Shown one piece after another: positions 16,228-25,675 of a stretch of DNA of 64,000 bases. The translations under genes were made by a program, and so were the position numbers. Location: positions 180,941 through 244,940 of the forward strand of contig SUYA01000003.1 in NCBI GenBank assembly GCA_015060695.1. The letters run 5' to 3'. Each line of letters begins with the position of its first letter. Position 1 is the stretch's first letter. Origin of the DNA: Mediterranea massiliensis. Lineage in GTDB: Bacteria; Bacteroidota; Bacteroidia; Bacteroidales; Bacteroidaceae. The notes beneath the pieces are model-generated. The model was given only the letters and a program-made list of their open reading frames with translations. It searched no databases and was not told the origin of the DNA.

Positions 16228-18060
16228 ATGAAGCGAATCTATATATGGAGCTTGTTTACTTGCCTAAGTGTGAACATGCTTTTTGCTCAAGACCCTCGTG
16301 AAAGTACTTATTATTATGAGATTTTAGAACCGAATCATGAGGAGAAATCTCAAGTACAGGGTTATGCCATTGAACGTGTTACGGAGAAATTGAATCGAGG
16401 GTTGCAAGCTACACCGAGTCCAAATGAAGGGAGTGTGTATCTGAGTTGGCGTTTGTTGTCATCCGATACTCCAGATGTAGCTTTCCATCTTTATCGACAA
16501 GCCGATGGTAAAACACGTCGTCTTACCCGAAAGCCATTGACTAATACCTGCGATTTTGTGGATGCATCGCCTTTAGATGAAGCGACCTATTGGGTAGAGG
16601 CTGTTGTGAAAGGGAAGAAACCGGTGCCTTCAGAAAAACTGACACTCTCTTTGGTGGGTTTAAAAAACTACACTTCTATTAAATTAAAAGAGGGTGAGCA
16701 TGCCGGTAAAGTAGCTGTTGCCGATTTGAATGGAGATGGTACATATGACTTTATTTTACGTACACCGGCATCAAGTGTTGATCCGGGTAGTCGAAGAGGA
16801 GATATGACCGGCAAGACTTATAAACTCTCGGCGTATTTAAGTGATGGTACTTATCTTTGGACCTATGATTTGGGATTGGGCATTGAACCGGGCGTGTGGT
16901 ATTCTCCTTTTATTGCCTATGATTTTGATGGTGATGGAAAGGCCGAAGTGGCGTTGAAGACAACTGGTTCGGATGCAGTGAGAGATGAGAACGGACATGT
17001 GGGCTCTGGTAGCGAGTTTCTTACTGTATTGGATGGTATGACTGGTAAGGAAATAACAAAGGTCGATTGGCCGGTGCGAAATTATCGTTATGGCAATTTG
17101 AACAGACAAAATAGAAATCAGATAGGTATGGCCTATCTGGATGGAAAAACTCCTTATATATTGGCTGCACGAGGCACCTATAAACTGATGGTAGTAGATG
17201 CATGGATGCTACAGAATGGCCAATTGAAGCAGGCTTGGCATTGGGACGGAGATGAAGAGAATCCTATAGTGCGTAGCATGGGAGCACATAGTATGGTTAC
17301 TGGTGATGTGGATGGAGATGGACGAGATGAAATCTTACTGGGTTCGTGCATGCTTGATGATAACGGAACGTTGTTGTGGTCATCGGGGTTAGGGCATAGC
17401 GATAAGGCCTATTTGGCAAAGTTGAAGCCTGATGCAGAAGGATTGCAAGTATATATGGTCAGTGAACCTAAAAATGAAAACGGACGTGGCGTGTCGGTAG
17501 TAGATGCACGAACCGGTAAACTAATTTGGGGTATAGGGCAGACTACTTACCACGTTGGTGATGGTATGGTGACCGATTTTGATCCAACGTATCCAGGTTT
17601 AGAGTGTTTTGCCAGCGAAGACAAGAAAGGAGGCAGTACAGATAAATATCTGCTCACGGCCGACGGAAAACGCATCAATGTGAGTCAGGATGAGATACCC
17701 GGTTGTCGTAATTGGGTTTGGTGGGATGCCGATTTGTTACGAGAAACATTTAAGGGTGATGATAATCGATGGGGTGCCGAGTCGATAGCTACAGGCGCGC
17801 AGAGTGTATGGAAATGGAAAGGCGAAACCTTGACTACAGGTATTGAAGGAAGTATTCAACTTTTGGCAGATTTGCAAGGGGATTGGCGTGAAGAAATTGT
17901 GACATCGCTTCCCGGTGAAATTAGAATTTATCGTACCCATATACCGGCCAAGGATAGACGTGTGACGTTGATGCAAGATGCATTGTATCGTAGTTATGTG
18001 GCTCATCGCAGCATGGGTTATCCGCAAGCACCCGTTACATCTTATTATTTAGGAGAATAA
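16228..18060 (+). CDS. PL11 rhamnogalacturonan lyase
   Basis: A 610-residue exported lyase (signal MKRIYIWSLFTCLSVNMLFAQ). It is an eight-bladed propeller with calcium-binding loops of the type DLNGDGTYD (near residue 168), DFDGDGKAEVALKT and DVDGDGRDEI, which are typical of YesW/YesX-type PL11 enzymes. The N-terminal LNRGLQATPSPNEGSVYLSWR is also typical. It cleaves the rhamnose-(1,4)-galacturonate bond of RG-I by beta-elimination and leaves unsaturated ends for the GH105 enzyme. It starts 7 nt after GH106. Whether it works at the surface or in the periplasm is not clear: the signal is SPI, which suggests periplasmic. Confidence 0.93.
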   Translation: MKRIYIWSLFTCLSVNMLFAQDPRESTYYYEILEPNHEEKSQVQGYAIERVTEKLNRGLQATPSPNEGSVYLSWRLLSSDTPDVAFHLYRQADGKTRRLTRKPLTNTCDFVDASPLDEATYWVEAVVKGKKPVPSEKLTLSLVGLKNYTSIKLKEGEHAGKVAVADLNGDGTYDFILRTPASSVDPGSRRGDMTGKTYKLSAYLSDGTYLWTYDLGLGIEPGVWYSPFIAYDFDGDGKAEVALKTTGSDAVRDENGHVGSGSEFLTVLDGMTGKEITKVDWPVRNYRYGNLNRQNRNQIGMAYLDGKTPYILAARGTYKLMVVDAWMLQNGQLKQAWHWDGDEENPIVRSMGAHSMVTGDVDGDGRDEILLGSCMLDDNGTLLWSSGLGHSDKAYLAKLKPDAEGLQVYMVSEPKNENGRGVSVVDARTGKLIWGIGQTTYHVGDGMVTDFDPTYPGLECFASEDKKGGSTDKYLLTADGKRINVSQDEIPGCRNWVWWDADLLRETFKGDDNRWGAESIATGAQSVWKWKGETLTTGIEGSIQLLADLQGDWREEIVTSLPGEIRIYRTHIPAKDRRVTLMQDALYRSYVAHRSMGYPQAPVTSYYLGE

Positions 18061-18088
18061 TTGTAGAATTAAAATAGTATTTATACCC

Positions 18089-19618
18089 ATGAAACTCAAT
18101 AACCGTTTATGGTTGCTTTGTCTTCCATTTGTGTGGATTGCTTGTGGAAATCAAGAAGTATACAAATACGAGGAAATATATAAAAATCTGCCGTTTGAAA
18201 TGCCACGTATCACTGCACCGATATTCCCGGAGCGATTTATTAATTTGGCGGAGTTTGGTGCTGTTGGTGATGGTGAAACGTTGAATACTGAAGCTTTTGC
18301 CCAAGCAATTGCCACTTTGAGCGAGCAAGGAGGGGGACATTTGATTGTTCCTGCCGGCATTTGGTTTACTGGACCGATTGTGTTGCAAAGTAATATTGAT
18401 TTGCATTTAGAGAAAGGAGCAGTCATTCTTTTTTCACCAGATGTAGATCTTTATCCGTTAGTAGAGACGGTATTTGAAGGATTGGATACACGCCGTTGCC
18501 AATCTCCCATTTCAGGACGTAATCTGGAAAATGTAGCCATCACCGGTGAGGGAGCGATTGATGGGAACGGACAATTCTGGCGTCCGTTGAAACGAGAAAA
18601 AGTAACTGAAAACCAATGGAAAGAGATTACTTCGAGAGGGGGAGTTTATAAACGGCCTACGTATTGGTTCCCTTATCCTGAATCATTGCGTGGAGACACT
18701 ATTAGCGATATGAATGTACCTCAAGGATTGCAAACGGAAGAAGAATGGCAAAGTATCCGTCATTTCCTGCGTCCGGTAATGGTAAGTCTTATTGAATGTA
18801 AGAACGTATGGCTACAGGGAGTTATCTTTCAAAATTCGCCGGCATGGAACTTACATCCGTTAATGTGTGAAAATGTGCTGATTGAGGAAGTGCAGGTGCG
18901 TAATCCCAGCTATTCACAGAATGGTGACGGACTGGATTTGGAGTCGTGTAAGAATGCATTGATTGTAAATTCTACATTCGATGTGGGGGATGATGGCATT
19001 TGTCTGAAGAGTGGAAAGGATGAAGACGGACGTCGTAGAGCCAGAGTATGCGAAAATGTAGTAGTAGATGGTTGTACAGTGTTCAAAGGACACGGAGGGT
19101 TTGTTGTTGGTAGTGAAATGAGTGGTGGCGTACGCAATGTGTCGGTAAACAACTGTAAGTTCTTAGGGACAGATGTAGGTTTGAGATTCAAGAGCAAACG
19201 GGGTAGAGGTGGTGTCGTTGAAAATATCTGGATAACCAATATCTCTATGATGGAGATTCCAACCGAGCCAATCACATTTAATCTTTATTATGGTGGTAAG
19301 TCTGCCGTAGAAATATTAGAAAGTGGAGAAAAACAACCGCAGAAGGTAAAATCGATGCCTGTAGATGAAACAACTCCCTGTTTTCGCCATATTTATGTGA
19401 AAAATTTGGTTTGTGCAGGTGCCCGTAGAGCGCTCTTCTTTAATGGAATTCCGGAAATGCCCATTGAGGGAATTACGTTGGAAAATTTGGATATAACTTC
19501 TAAATTGGGAGCTGAATTTGCTTACAGTAAAAATATAACGATGAAGAATGTGAATATACGTCAGACCGAAGGTGAAGAGATGATTATTCGTTTCTGTGAA
19601 AATGTACAGAGAGACTAA
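18089..19618 (+). CDS. GH28 polygalacturonase / rhamnogalacturonan hydrolase
   Basis: A 509-residue right-handed beta-helix protein. The signal ends in LPFVWIAC, which looks like a lipobox (Cys19). All GH28 motifs are present: NGDGLD (Asp280), GDDGIC (Asp301-Asp302), GHGGFVVGSE (His335) and RFKSKRGRGG. These give the three aspartates and the histidine of inverting GH28 enzymes. In the company of GH105, GH106 and PL11 the likely role is release of galacturonate from RG-I ends or cleavage of the RG-I backbone; plain homogalacturonan is possible too. It closes the RG-I operon, and rhaB begins 100 nt later with its own promoter. Confidence 0.93.
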   Translation: MKLNNRLWLLCLPFVWIACGNQEVYKYEEIYKNLPFEMPRITAPIFPERFINLAEFGAVGDGETLNTEAFAQAIATLSEQGGGHLIVPAGIWFTGPIVLQSNIDLHLEKGAVILFSPDVDLYPLVETVFEGLDTRRCQSPISGRNLENVAITGEGAIDGNGQFWRPLKREKVTENQWKEITSRGGVYKRPTYWFPYPESLRGDTISDMNVPQGLQTEEEWQSIRHFLRPVMVSLIECKNVWLQGVIFQNSPAWNLHPLMCENVLIEEVQVRNPSYSQNGDGLDLESCKNALIVNSTFDVGDDGICLKSGKDEDGRRRARVCENVVVDGCTVFKGHGGFVVGSEMSGGVRNVSVNNCKFLGTDVGLRFKSKRGRGGVVENIWITNISMMEIPTEPITFNLYYGGKSAVEILESGEKQPQKVKSMPVDETTPCFRHIYVKNLVCAGARRALFFNGIPEMPIEGITLENLDITSKLGAEFAYSKNITMKNVNIRQTEGEEMIIRFCENVQRD

Positions 19619-19651
19619 TGCCAGAATAAATATCTTTTCAATCAAAAATTG

Positions 19652-19683
19652 TATGTTAACTAAAAATATTTTGCCTACTTTTG
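19652..19683 (+). promoter_or_regulatory. Promoter of the rhamnose operon
   Basis: TATG (19652-19655), 20 nt, then a perfect -7 box TACTTTTG (19676-19683), about 36 nt before the preferred rhaB start. A weak -33 fits an activator-dependent promoter; RhaR is the obvious candidate (inference). Confidence 0.6.
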
Positions 19684-19718
19684 TAAAGCGATTATAATAA
19701 ATTTAAATGATAAATACC

Positions 19719-21179
19719 ATGAAACAATGTTTTTTTGCTGTTGATTTGGGTGCAACAAGTGGACGTACTATCTTAGGAGGATTTACGGATAAGGGATTGG
19801 AATTGGAAGAAGTGAACCGCTTCCCTAACCGGTTGATTCAGACTGGTGGACATTTCTATTGGGACATTTATGAATTATACCGTAACATCGTGGAAGGCCT
19901 CAAATTGGCTGCCGAACGTAAAGATGTGGAAATTACGTCAATAGGTATTGATACTTGGGGAGTTGACTTCGTATGTGTGGCCAGCGACGGTGCCTTCTTG
20001 CGTCAACCCTATGCTTATAGAGATCCTCATACTGAAGGAGCACCTGAGGCATTCTTTGCTCGTGTCGATCGTTCAAAAGTATATGCATGGACCGGTATTC
20101 AAGTGATGAATTTCAACTCTTTGTTTCAACTGGATACCCTCCGGCGGAACAACGATTCTGCATTGGCTGCAGCCGATAAACTGCTCTTTATACCAGATGC
20201 GTTGAGCTATATGCTGACGGGAGAGATGGTGACTGAATATACCATTGCCAGTACAGCACAATTGGTAAATGCAGCGACACGGAAATTAGAACCTGAACTG
20301 CTGAAATCATTAGGCTTAACTGAAAATCATTTTGGACGCTTTGTCTATCCGGGCGAGAAGGTAGGCGTGCTAACTGCCGAATTACAACGAATGACTGGAT
20401 TGGGAGCAATACCTGTCATAGCGGTGGCCGGACATGATACTGCATCGGCCGTAGCTGCTGTTCCGGCGATGAATAAGAATTTTGCTTACCTAAGTAGTGG
20501 AACCTGGTCGTTGATGGGTGTTGAAACAGATGCACCGGTTATCAATGAAAAGACTGAAGAACTGAATTTTACCAACGAAGGTGGGGTAGATAATACAATC
20601 CGTTTGTTGAAAAACATCTGTGGTATGTGGCTATTGGAGCGTTGTCGGGCTTCATGGGGAGAAACATCTTATCCACAACTGATAGAAGAGGCAGGAAAAT
20701 GTGAGCCGTTTAGAAGTTTGATTAATCCGGATGATGCTCTATTTGCTAATCCGTCAGACATGGAGGCGGCCATTAAAGATTATTGTGCAGCTCATAATCA
20801 ACCGGTTCCGGAAACGCGTGGACAAATCGTGCGCTGCATTTTTGAAAGTCTGGCTTTGCGTTATCGTCAGGTGTTGGATAATTTGCGTGAACTCTCTCCG
20901 AAACCGGTAGAGGCTTTACATGTGATTGGTGGAGGTAGCCGTAATGATATGTTGAACCAATGGACTGCCAATGCAGTGGGTGTGCCTGTTGTAGCGGGAC
21001 CTTCTGAGGCTACTGCTATTGGTAATATTATGATACAGGCATTGGCTGCCGGTACGGCAAAAGACATACTTTCTATGCGACAGTTGATTAATCGCAGCAT
21101 TCCTTTAAATACCTTCCAACCAGAAGATGTGGAAGCGTGGGATGTAGCCTATTTGCATTTTAAACAAGTAACCCATTAA
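19719..21179 (+). CDS. rhaB: Rhamnulokinase
   Basis: A 486-residue FGGY-family sugar kinase that phosphorylates L-rhamnulose to L-rhamnulose-1-phosphate. The start MKQCFFAVDLGATSGRT is preferred over the ATG 12 nt upstream (19707) because the phosphate-1 loop DLGATSGR then sits at the very N-terminus, as in other RhaB proteins. Also visible: IDTWGVDFV, AGHDTASAV (phosphate 2) and VIGGGSRNDMLNQWTA (adenosine motif). It is the first gene of rhaB-rhaA-rhaT-rhaD-fucO. The B. thetaiotaomicron literature calls these genes rhaK, rhaI, rhaP, rhaA and rhaO. Confidence 0.95.
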   Translation: MKQCFFAVDLGATSGRTILGGFTDKGLELEEVNRFPNRLIQTGGHFYWDIYELYRNIVEGLKLAAERKDVEITSIGIDTWGVDFVCVASDGAFLRQPYAYRDPHTEGAPEAFFARVDRSKVYAWTGIQVMNFNSLFQLDTLRRNNDSALAAADKLLFIPDALSYMLTGEMVTEYTIASTAQLVNAATRKLEPELLKSLGLTENHFGRFVYPGEKVGVLTAELQRMTGLGAIPVIAVAGHDTASAVAAVPAMNKNFAYLSSGTWSLMGVETDAPVINEKTEELNFTNEGGVDNTIRLLKNICGMWLLERCRASWGETSYPQLIEEAGKCEPFRSLINPDDALFANPSDMEAAIKDYCAAHNQPVPETRGQIVRCIFESLALRYRQVLDNLRELSPKPVEALHVIGGGSRNDMLNQWTANAVGVPVVAGPSEATAIGNIMIQALAAGTAKDILSMRQLINRSIPLNTFQPEDVEAWDVAYLHFKQVTH

Positions 21180-21210
21180 CATATAAATATTAACTTAAAA
21201 CGTATATATC

Positions 21211-22464
21211 ATGAAAGAAGAATTGATTAAGAAAGCGTATGAGATTGCAAAAGAACGTTATGCAGAAATTGGCGTTGATACCGATAAGGTATTGGAACAA
21301 TTGCAAGATTTTCATTTAAGTATGCACTGCTGGCAGGCAGATGACGTAAAGGGGTTTGAAGTACAAGCTGGTGCCATGTCGGGTGGTATCCAATCGACCG
21401 GTGATTTTCCCGGTGCAGCCCGTAATATTGATGAACTGCGTGCCGATATCTTGAAAGCTAAGTCGCTGATTCCAGGTAATCACCGCTTGAACCTTCATGA
21501 AATTTATGGCGATTTCAAAGGCAAAGTTGTCGATCGTGATGAAGTGACTGTAGAACATTTCCAATCTTGGATTGATTGGGCAAAGGAAAACAATACATTG
21601 CTTGACTTTAACTCTTCTTCATTCTCTCATCCCAAATCAGGTAATTTGACTTTGGCCAATCCGGATGATGCAATCCGTAACTTCTGGATTGAGCATACCA
21701 AGCGTTGTCGTGATATAGCCAATGCGATGGGTGAAGCACAAGGTGATCCTTGTATTATGAACCTTTGGGTACATGATGGTTGCAAGGATGTAAGCGTAAA
21801 TCATGCTCTCTATCGTAACTTGTTGAAGCAATCGTTGGATGAAATCTTTGCCAAGGAACAGCCTATGATGAAAGATTGTATCGAAGGTAAAGTGTTTGGC
21901 ATTGGTCTAGAAAGCTTTACTGTAGGTTCACACGATTTCTATACTGCTTATGCAGCCAAATATGACAAGATTCTGACAATTGACACTGGTCATTATCATC
22001 CTACTGAAATGCCAGGTGACAAGGTAAGTGCTGTGCTTCCGTTTGTTAAAGAATTGATGCTTCATGTATCTCGTCCGGTACGTTGGGATTCTGACCACGT
22101 AACTATCATGGATGACCCCACACAAGATCTCTTCTTCGAGATTGTACGTGCTGGTGCATTGGATAGAGTTCACTACGGTTTAGACTTCTTTGACGGTTCT
22201 ATCAATCGTATCGGTGCATACGTTATAGGCTCTCGCTCGGCTCAAAAGTGCATGCTTCGTGCGTTGCTGGAACCGAAGGAACTTATTGCCAAGTATGAAC
22301 TTGCCGGCGAAGGTTATAAGGTTCTTGCTCTTATTGAAGAACAAAAGGCTATGCCGTGGCAGGCTGTTTATGATATGTTCTGCGTGAAGAATAATGTACC
22401 CGTTGGTGACTCATTTATTGCAGAAATTGATAAGTATGTAGCCGAGGTTACATCTAAGAGATAA
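21211..22464 (+). CDS. rhaA: L-rhamnose isomerase
   Basis: A 417-residue cytoplasmic TIM-barrel enzyme that converts L-rhamnose to L-rhamnulose with a divalent metal. Length equals that of E. coli RhaA (419). Recognisable: LSMHCWQADDVKGFE near residue 31, FNSSSFSHPKSG, the metal-site region LWVHDGCKD, GLESFTVGSHDFY, TIDTGHYHPTE, and VRWDSDHVTIMDD. All positions expected of the family are intact. It lies 31 nt after rhaB. Confidence 0.96.
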   Translation: MKEELIKKAYEIAKERYAEIGVDTDKVLEQLQDFHLSMHCWQADDVKGFEVQAGAMSGGIQSTGDFPGAARNIDELRADILKAKSLIPGNHRLNLHEIYGDFKGKVVDRDEVTVEHFQSWIDWAKENNTLLDFNSSSFSHPKSGNLTLANPDDAIRNFWIEHTKRCRDIANAMGEAQGDPCIMNLWVHDGCKDVSVNHALYRNLLKQSLDEIFAKEQPMMKDCIEGKVFGIGLESFTVGSHDFYTAYAAKYDKILTIDTGHYHPTEMPGDKVSAVLPFVKELMLHVSRPVRWDSDHVTIMDDPTQDLFFEIVRAGALDRVHYGLDFFDGSINRIGAYVIGSRSAQKCMLRALLEPKELIAKYELAGEGYKVLALIEEQKAMPWQAVYDMFCVKNNVPVGDSFIAEIDKYVAEVTSKR

Positions 22465-22479
22465 TATGTAGTTTACAAG

Positions 22480-22519
22480 GGCTGCGAGTTACGAGCCATT
22501 TACTCGTTTACTTGCAGCC
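22480..22519 (+). other. Hairpin in the rhaA-rhaT gap
   Basis: An imperfect stem of about 16 bp: GGCTGCGAGTTACGAG (22480-22495) against 22503-22519, with a 7-nt loop and no T-run after it. It could set different mRNA levels of the isomerase and the transporter parts of the operon by stabilising or cutting the message (inference). Confidence 0.5.
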
Positions 22520-22539
22520 TAAACAGTATAAAATAGATT

Positions 22540-23577
22540 ATGGATATAATTGTAGGCTTATTGATTATAGCTATCGGAGCATTTTGTCAATCCAGTTGTT
22601 ATGTTCCTATCAATAAAATAAAGTCTTGGAGTTGGGAGTCATATTGGATTATTCAAGGTGTTTTTGCTTGGCTGATATTCCCATTGTTGGGTGCATTGCT
22701 GGCTGTGCCGGCTGGTCATAGCCTGGGTGAGTTATTTACTACAGGTAGCTCATTCAATATTTGGATGACAGTACTTTTCGGTGTATTATGGGGAGTAGGT
22801 GGTTTAACCTTTGGTCTATCTATGCGTTATCTGGGTGTGGCTTTAGGACAATCTATTGCTTTAGGTACTTGTGCCGGTTTAGGTACTATTATGGGTCCTG
22901 TTTTGCTCAATATGTTTTTCCCTGAACTGAAAGCATTGGAATCGTTAACCTTTGCTGTTATCATGGGTGTGGTTGTTACGTTAGTTGGTATTGCCATTAT
23001 TGGTGTAGCAGGTTCGATGAAAGCAGCCTCGTTGACAGAAGAAGAGAAGAAAGCGGCTGTGAAAGATTTCAATTTTCCCAAAGGATTGGCCATTGCATTG
23101 CTGGCTGGTTTCATGAGTGGCTGCTTTAATGTAGGTTTGGAATTTGGTAAAGAGATAAACTTCGGAGAGTTAACTCCCGATATGTACAAAACATTGCCCG
23201 CCACCCTGTTGGTGACATTGGGTGGTTTCGTTACCAATGCTATCTACTGCTTCTATCAGAATCAAAAGAATAAAACATGGGGTGACTATAAAAACAGTAA
23301 GGTATGGGGTAATAATCTGCTCTTTTGTGCCTTGGCAGGTCTGCTTTGGTATAGCCAATTCTTCGGATTGAGCTTGGGTAAAGGCTTCTTGACAGAATCG
23401 CCTACTTTAATGACCCTCGCTTTCTGTATTCTGATGGCATTAAATGTGACCTTCTCCAACGTATGGGGTATTATCTTGAAAGAGTGGAAAGGCTGCTCTA
23501 AAAAGACCATTACCGTGTTGGTGATAGGCATTGTCATCTTGATTATTTCGACCTTTATTCCGGAATTATTAAAATAA
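22540..23577 (+). CDS. rhaT: L-rhamnose-proton symporter
   Basis: A 345-residue inner-membrane protein with about ten hydrophobic segments, the same length as E. coli RhaT (344) and of the same drug/metabolite-transporter fold. Typical pieces: GAFCQSSCYVPINKIKSWSWESYW at the first helix (split here at the WESYW end), GLSMRYLGVALGQSIALG, and FMSGCFNVGLEFGKEI. It brings free L-rhamnose into the cytoplasm by proton symport. This fits extracytoplasmic cleavage of rhamnosides by the GH106 enzyme. It is 9 nt upstream of rhaD. Confidence 0.94.
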   Translation: MDIIVGLLIIAIGAFCQSSCYVPINKIKSWSWESYWIIQGVFAWLIFPLLGALLAVPAGHSLGELFTTGSSFNIWMTVLFGVLWGVGGLTFGLSMRYLGVALGQSIALGTCAGLGTIMGPVLLNMFFPELKALESLTFAVIMGVVVTLVGIAIIGVAGSMKAASLTEEEKKAAVKDFNFPKGLAIALLAGFMSGCFNVGLEFGKEINFGELTPDMYKTLPATLLVTLGGFVTNAIYCFYQNQKNKTWGDYKNSKVWGNNLLFCALAGLLWYSQFFGLSLGKGFLTESPTLMTLAFCILMALNVTFSNVWGIILKEWKGCSKKTITVLVIGIVILIISTFIPELLK

Positions 23578-23585
23578 AAAGCATT

Positions 23586-24395
23586 ATGAGTATATTAGAT
23601 AATCGTCCTGCATTGGCCAAGGCCGTAGGACAAGTTGCAGAAGTCGCCGGTTACCTGTGGCAAAAAGGATGGGCCGAGCGTAACGGCGGTAATATAACCG
23701 TTAATATTACAGAGTATGTTGACGATGAAATAAAAGCCATGCCAGCTATCAGTGAGGTGATGCCTATCGGAACCACTTTGCCACAATTGAAGGGATGTTA
23801 TTTCTATTGTAAAGGTACCCAGATGAGAATGCGTGATTTAGCTCGTTGGCCCATGGATAACGGCTCTATCATACGCATTTTGGATGACTGTGCCAGCTAT
23901 GTAATTATTGCAGACAATCCGGTAAAGCCCACTTCAGAACTTCCTTCGCACTTGAGTGTACATAATTATCTTTTGGCCAAAGGTTCTCCTTATCGCGCAT
24001 CGTTGCATACTCATCCTATTGAATTGGTAGCATTGACACACAATAAGAAATATATGGAGAAAGATGTGGCTACCAAGATGTTGTGGAGTATGATTCCCGA
24101 AACGAAAGCATTCTGTCCTCGTGGTTTGGGTATGGTGCCTTATCTGATGCCCAGTGGCGTGGAACTCGCTGATGCAACAATTAAGACCATCGACGATGAT
24201 TACGATGTAGTGATGTGGGAAAAGCATGGCGTATTTGCGGTAGATACCGACATCATGTCTGCATTCGACCAGGTAGATGTACTTAATAAATCGGCACTTA
24301 TCTACATTGCTGCCAAGAATATGGGCTTTGAACCCGACGGCATGACTGACGCACAGATGAAAGAACTGAGCGATACATTTAATTTACCGAAATAA
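23586..24395 (+). CDS. rhaD: Rhamnulose-1-phosphate aldolase
   Basis: A 269-residue class II (zinc) aldolase that splits L-rhamnulose-1-phosphate into DHAP and L-lactaldehyde. The zinc site LHTHP falls at His141 and His143, the same numbers as in E. coli RhaD; the third ligand is His in EKHGVFAV near 213. The N-terminal substrate loop WAERNGGNIT is intact. It lies 9 nt after rhaT and 26 nt before fucO. Confidence 0.95.
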   Translation: MSILDNRPALAKAVGQVAEVAGYLWQKGWAERNGGNITVNITEYVDDEIKAMPAISEVMPIGTTLPQLKGCYFYCKGTQMRMRDLARWPMDNGSIIRILDDCASYVIIADNPVKPTSELPSHLSVHNYLLAKGSPYRASLHTHPIELVALTHNKKYMEKDVATKMLWSMIPETKAFCPRGLGMVPYLMPSGVELADATIKTIDDDYDVVMWEKHGVFAVDTDIMSAFDQVDVLNKSALIYIAAKNMGFEPDGMTDAQMKELSDTFNLPK

Positions 24396-24421
24396 TTACT
24401 ACTAACTAATACCATATTGAC

Positions 24422-25576
24422 ATGTATAGAATGATTTTGAACGAAACCTCGTACTTCGGTGCAGGTTGTCGTGAAACGATTGCGGTAGAAGCTGCCCGTC
24501 GTGGTTATAAGAAAGCTTTGTTTGTAACTGACAAGGATTTGATAAAGTTTGGTATTGCTGCCAAGGTAATAGAAGTATTCGAAAAGAACGACATTCCTTT
24601 TGAGATATTCAGTGAATTCAAGGCCAATCCCACTATCAAGAATGTACAAGACGGTGTGGAAGCTTTTAAGGCTTCGGGTGCCGACTTTATCGTTGCTTTG
24701 GGTGGTGGCTCTTCTATAGATACAGCCAAAGGTATTGGCATCGTTATTAACAATCCCGAATTTGCCGATGTAAAATCTTTGGAAGGGGTGGCACCAACTC
24801 GTCAAAAGGCTGTTCCTACATTTGCATTACCCACTACAGCAGGTACTGCGGCTGAGGTTACCATTAACTATGTGATTATTGACGAAGATGCCAAGAAGAA
24901 GATGGTATGTGTTGATCCTAACGACATTCCTGCCGTGGCTATTGTTGACCCCGAACTGATGTACTCTATGCCGAAAGGATTGACGGCTGCAACCGGTATG
25001 GACGCTTTGACACATGCCATTGAAAGCTTTATTACTCCGGGTGCTTGGGTAATGAGCGACATGATGGAACTGAAGGCTATTGAAATGATTGCTGCTAATC
25101 TGAAGGCTGCTGTTGATAACGGTAACGACCCTGTGGCTCGTGAGGCTATGGCTGCGGCACAATACATTGCCGGTATGGGTTTCAGCAATGTAGGTTTGGG
25201 TATTGTTCATTCTATGGCTCATCCCTTGGGCGCTCACTATGATACTCCGCACGGGGTTGCTAATGCACTGTTGTTGCCTTACGTTATGGAGTACAATGCT
25301 GAATCTCCGGCTGCTCCGAAATATATTCAAATAGCTAAGGCAATGGGAGTTGATACTACCGGTATGACTGAAGCCGAAGGAGTGAAAGCTGCTGTAGAGG
25401 CTGTAAAACAGCTCTCTATCTCAATAGGTATTCCTCAAAAGCTTAATGAAATAGGTGTACGTAAGGAAGACCTCCATCAGCTTGCTATCGATGCTTTCAA
25501 TGATGTATGTACCGGTGGCAATCCACGTCCTACTTCTATTGAAGATATCGAAGCTCTTTATAATAAAGCATATTAA
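24422..25576 (+). CDS. fucO: Lactaldehyde reductase (iron-containing alcohol dehydrogenase)
   Basis: A 384-residue group III (Fe-dependent) alcohol dehydrogenase. It reduces L-lactaldehyde to L-1,2-propanediol with NADH and so balances redox during fermentation of rhamnose. The cofactor motif GGGSSIDTAKG is complete. Iron ligands His263, His267 and His277 in HSMAHPLGAHYDTPHG match the FucO pattern, and an upstream Asp/His pair is in TGMDALTHAIE. It is the last enzyme gene of the operon. Confidence 0.93.
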   Translation: MYRMILNETSYFGAGCRETIAVEAARRGYKKALFVTDKDLIKFGIAAKVIEVFEKNDIPFEIFSEFKANPTIKNVQDGVEAFKASGADFIVALGGGSSIDTAKGIGIVINNPEFADVKSLEGVAPTRQKAVPTFALPTTAGTAAEVTINYVIIDEDAKKKMVCVDPNDIPAVAIVDPELMYSMPKGLTAATGMDALTHAIESFITPGAWVMSDMMELKAIEMIAANLKAAVDNGNDPVAREAMAAAQYIAGMGFSNVGLGIVHSMAHPLGAHYDTPHGVANALLLPYVMEYNAESPAAPKYIQIAKAMGVDTTGMTEAEGVKAAVEAVKQLSISIGIPQKLNEIGVRKEDLHQLAIDAFNDVCTGGNPRPTSIEDIEALYNKAY

Positions 25577-25600
25577 TTAGAATTTAAAACTTGGTAGATT

Positions 25601-25654
25601 GAAAATTGGGAATTGGGAATTGCGTGTCGATTTTCAATTTTCAATTTTCAATTC
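25601..25654. repeat. Short-unit repeat with opposed AATTG/CAATT tracts
   Basis: GAAAATTGGGAATTGGGAATTG (written here in parts: GAAAATTGG, GAATTGG, GAATTG) at 25601-25622 faces four CAATT units at 25631-25654. The halves can pair as a hairpin between fucO and rhaR. It may be slippage-derived and could weaken read-through into rhaR. Confidence 0.5.
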
Positions 25655-25675
25655 TTGATTTAAAATCCTCGACTT

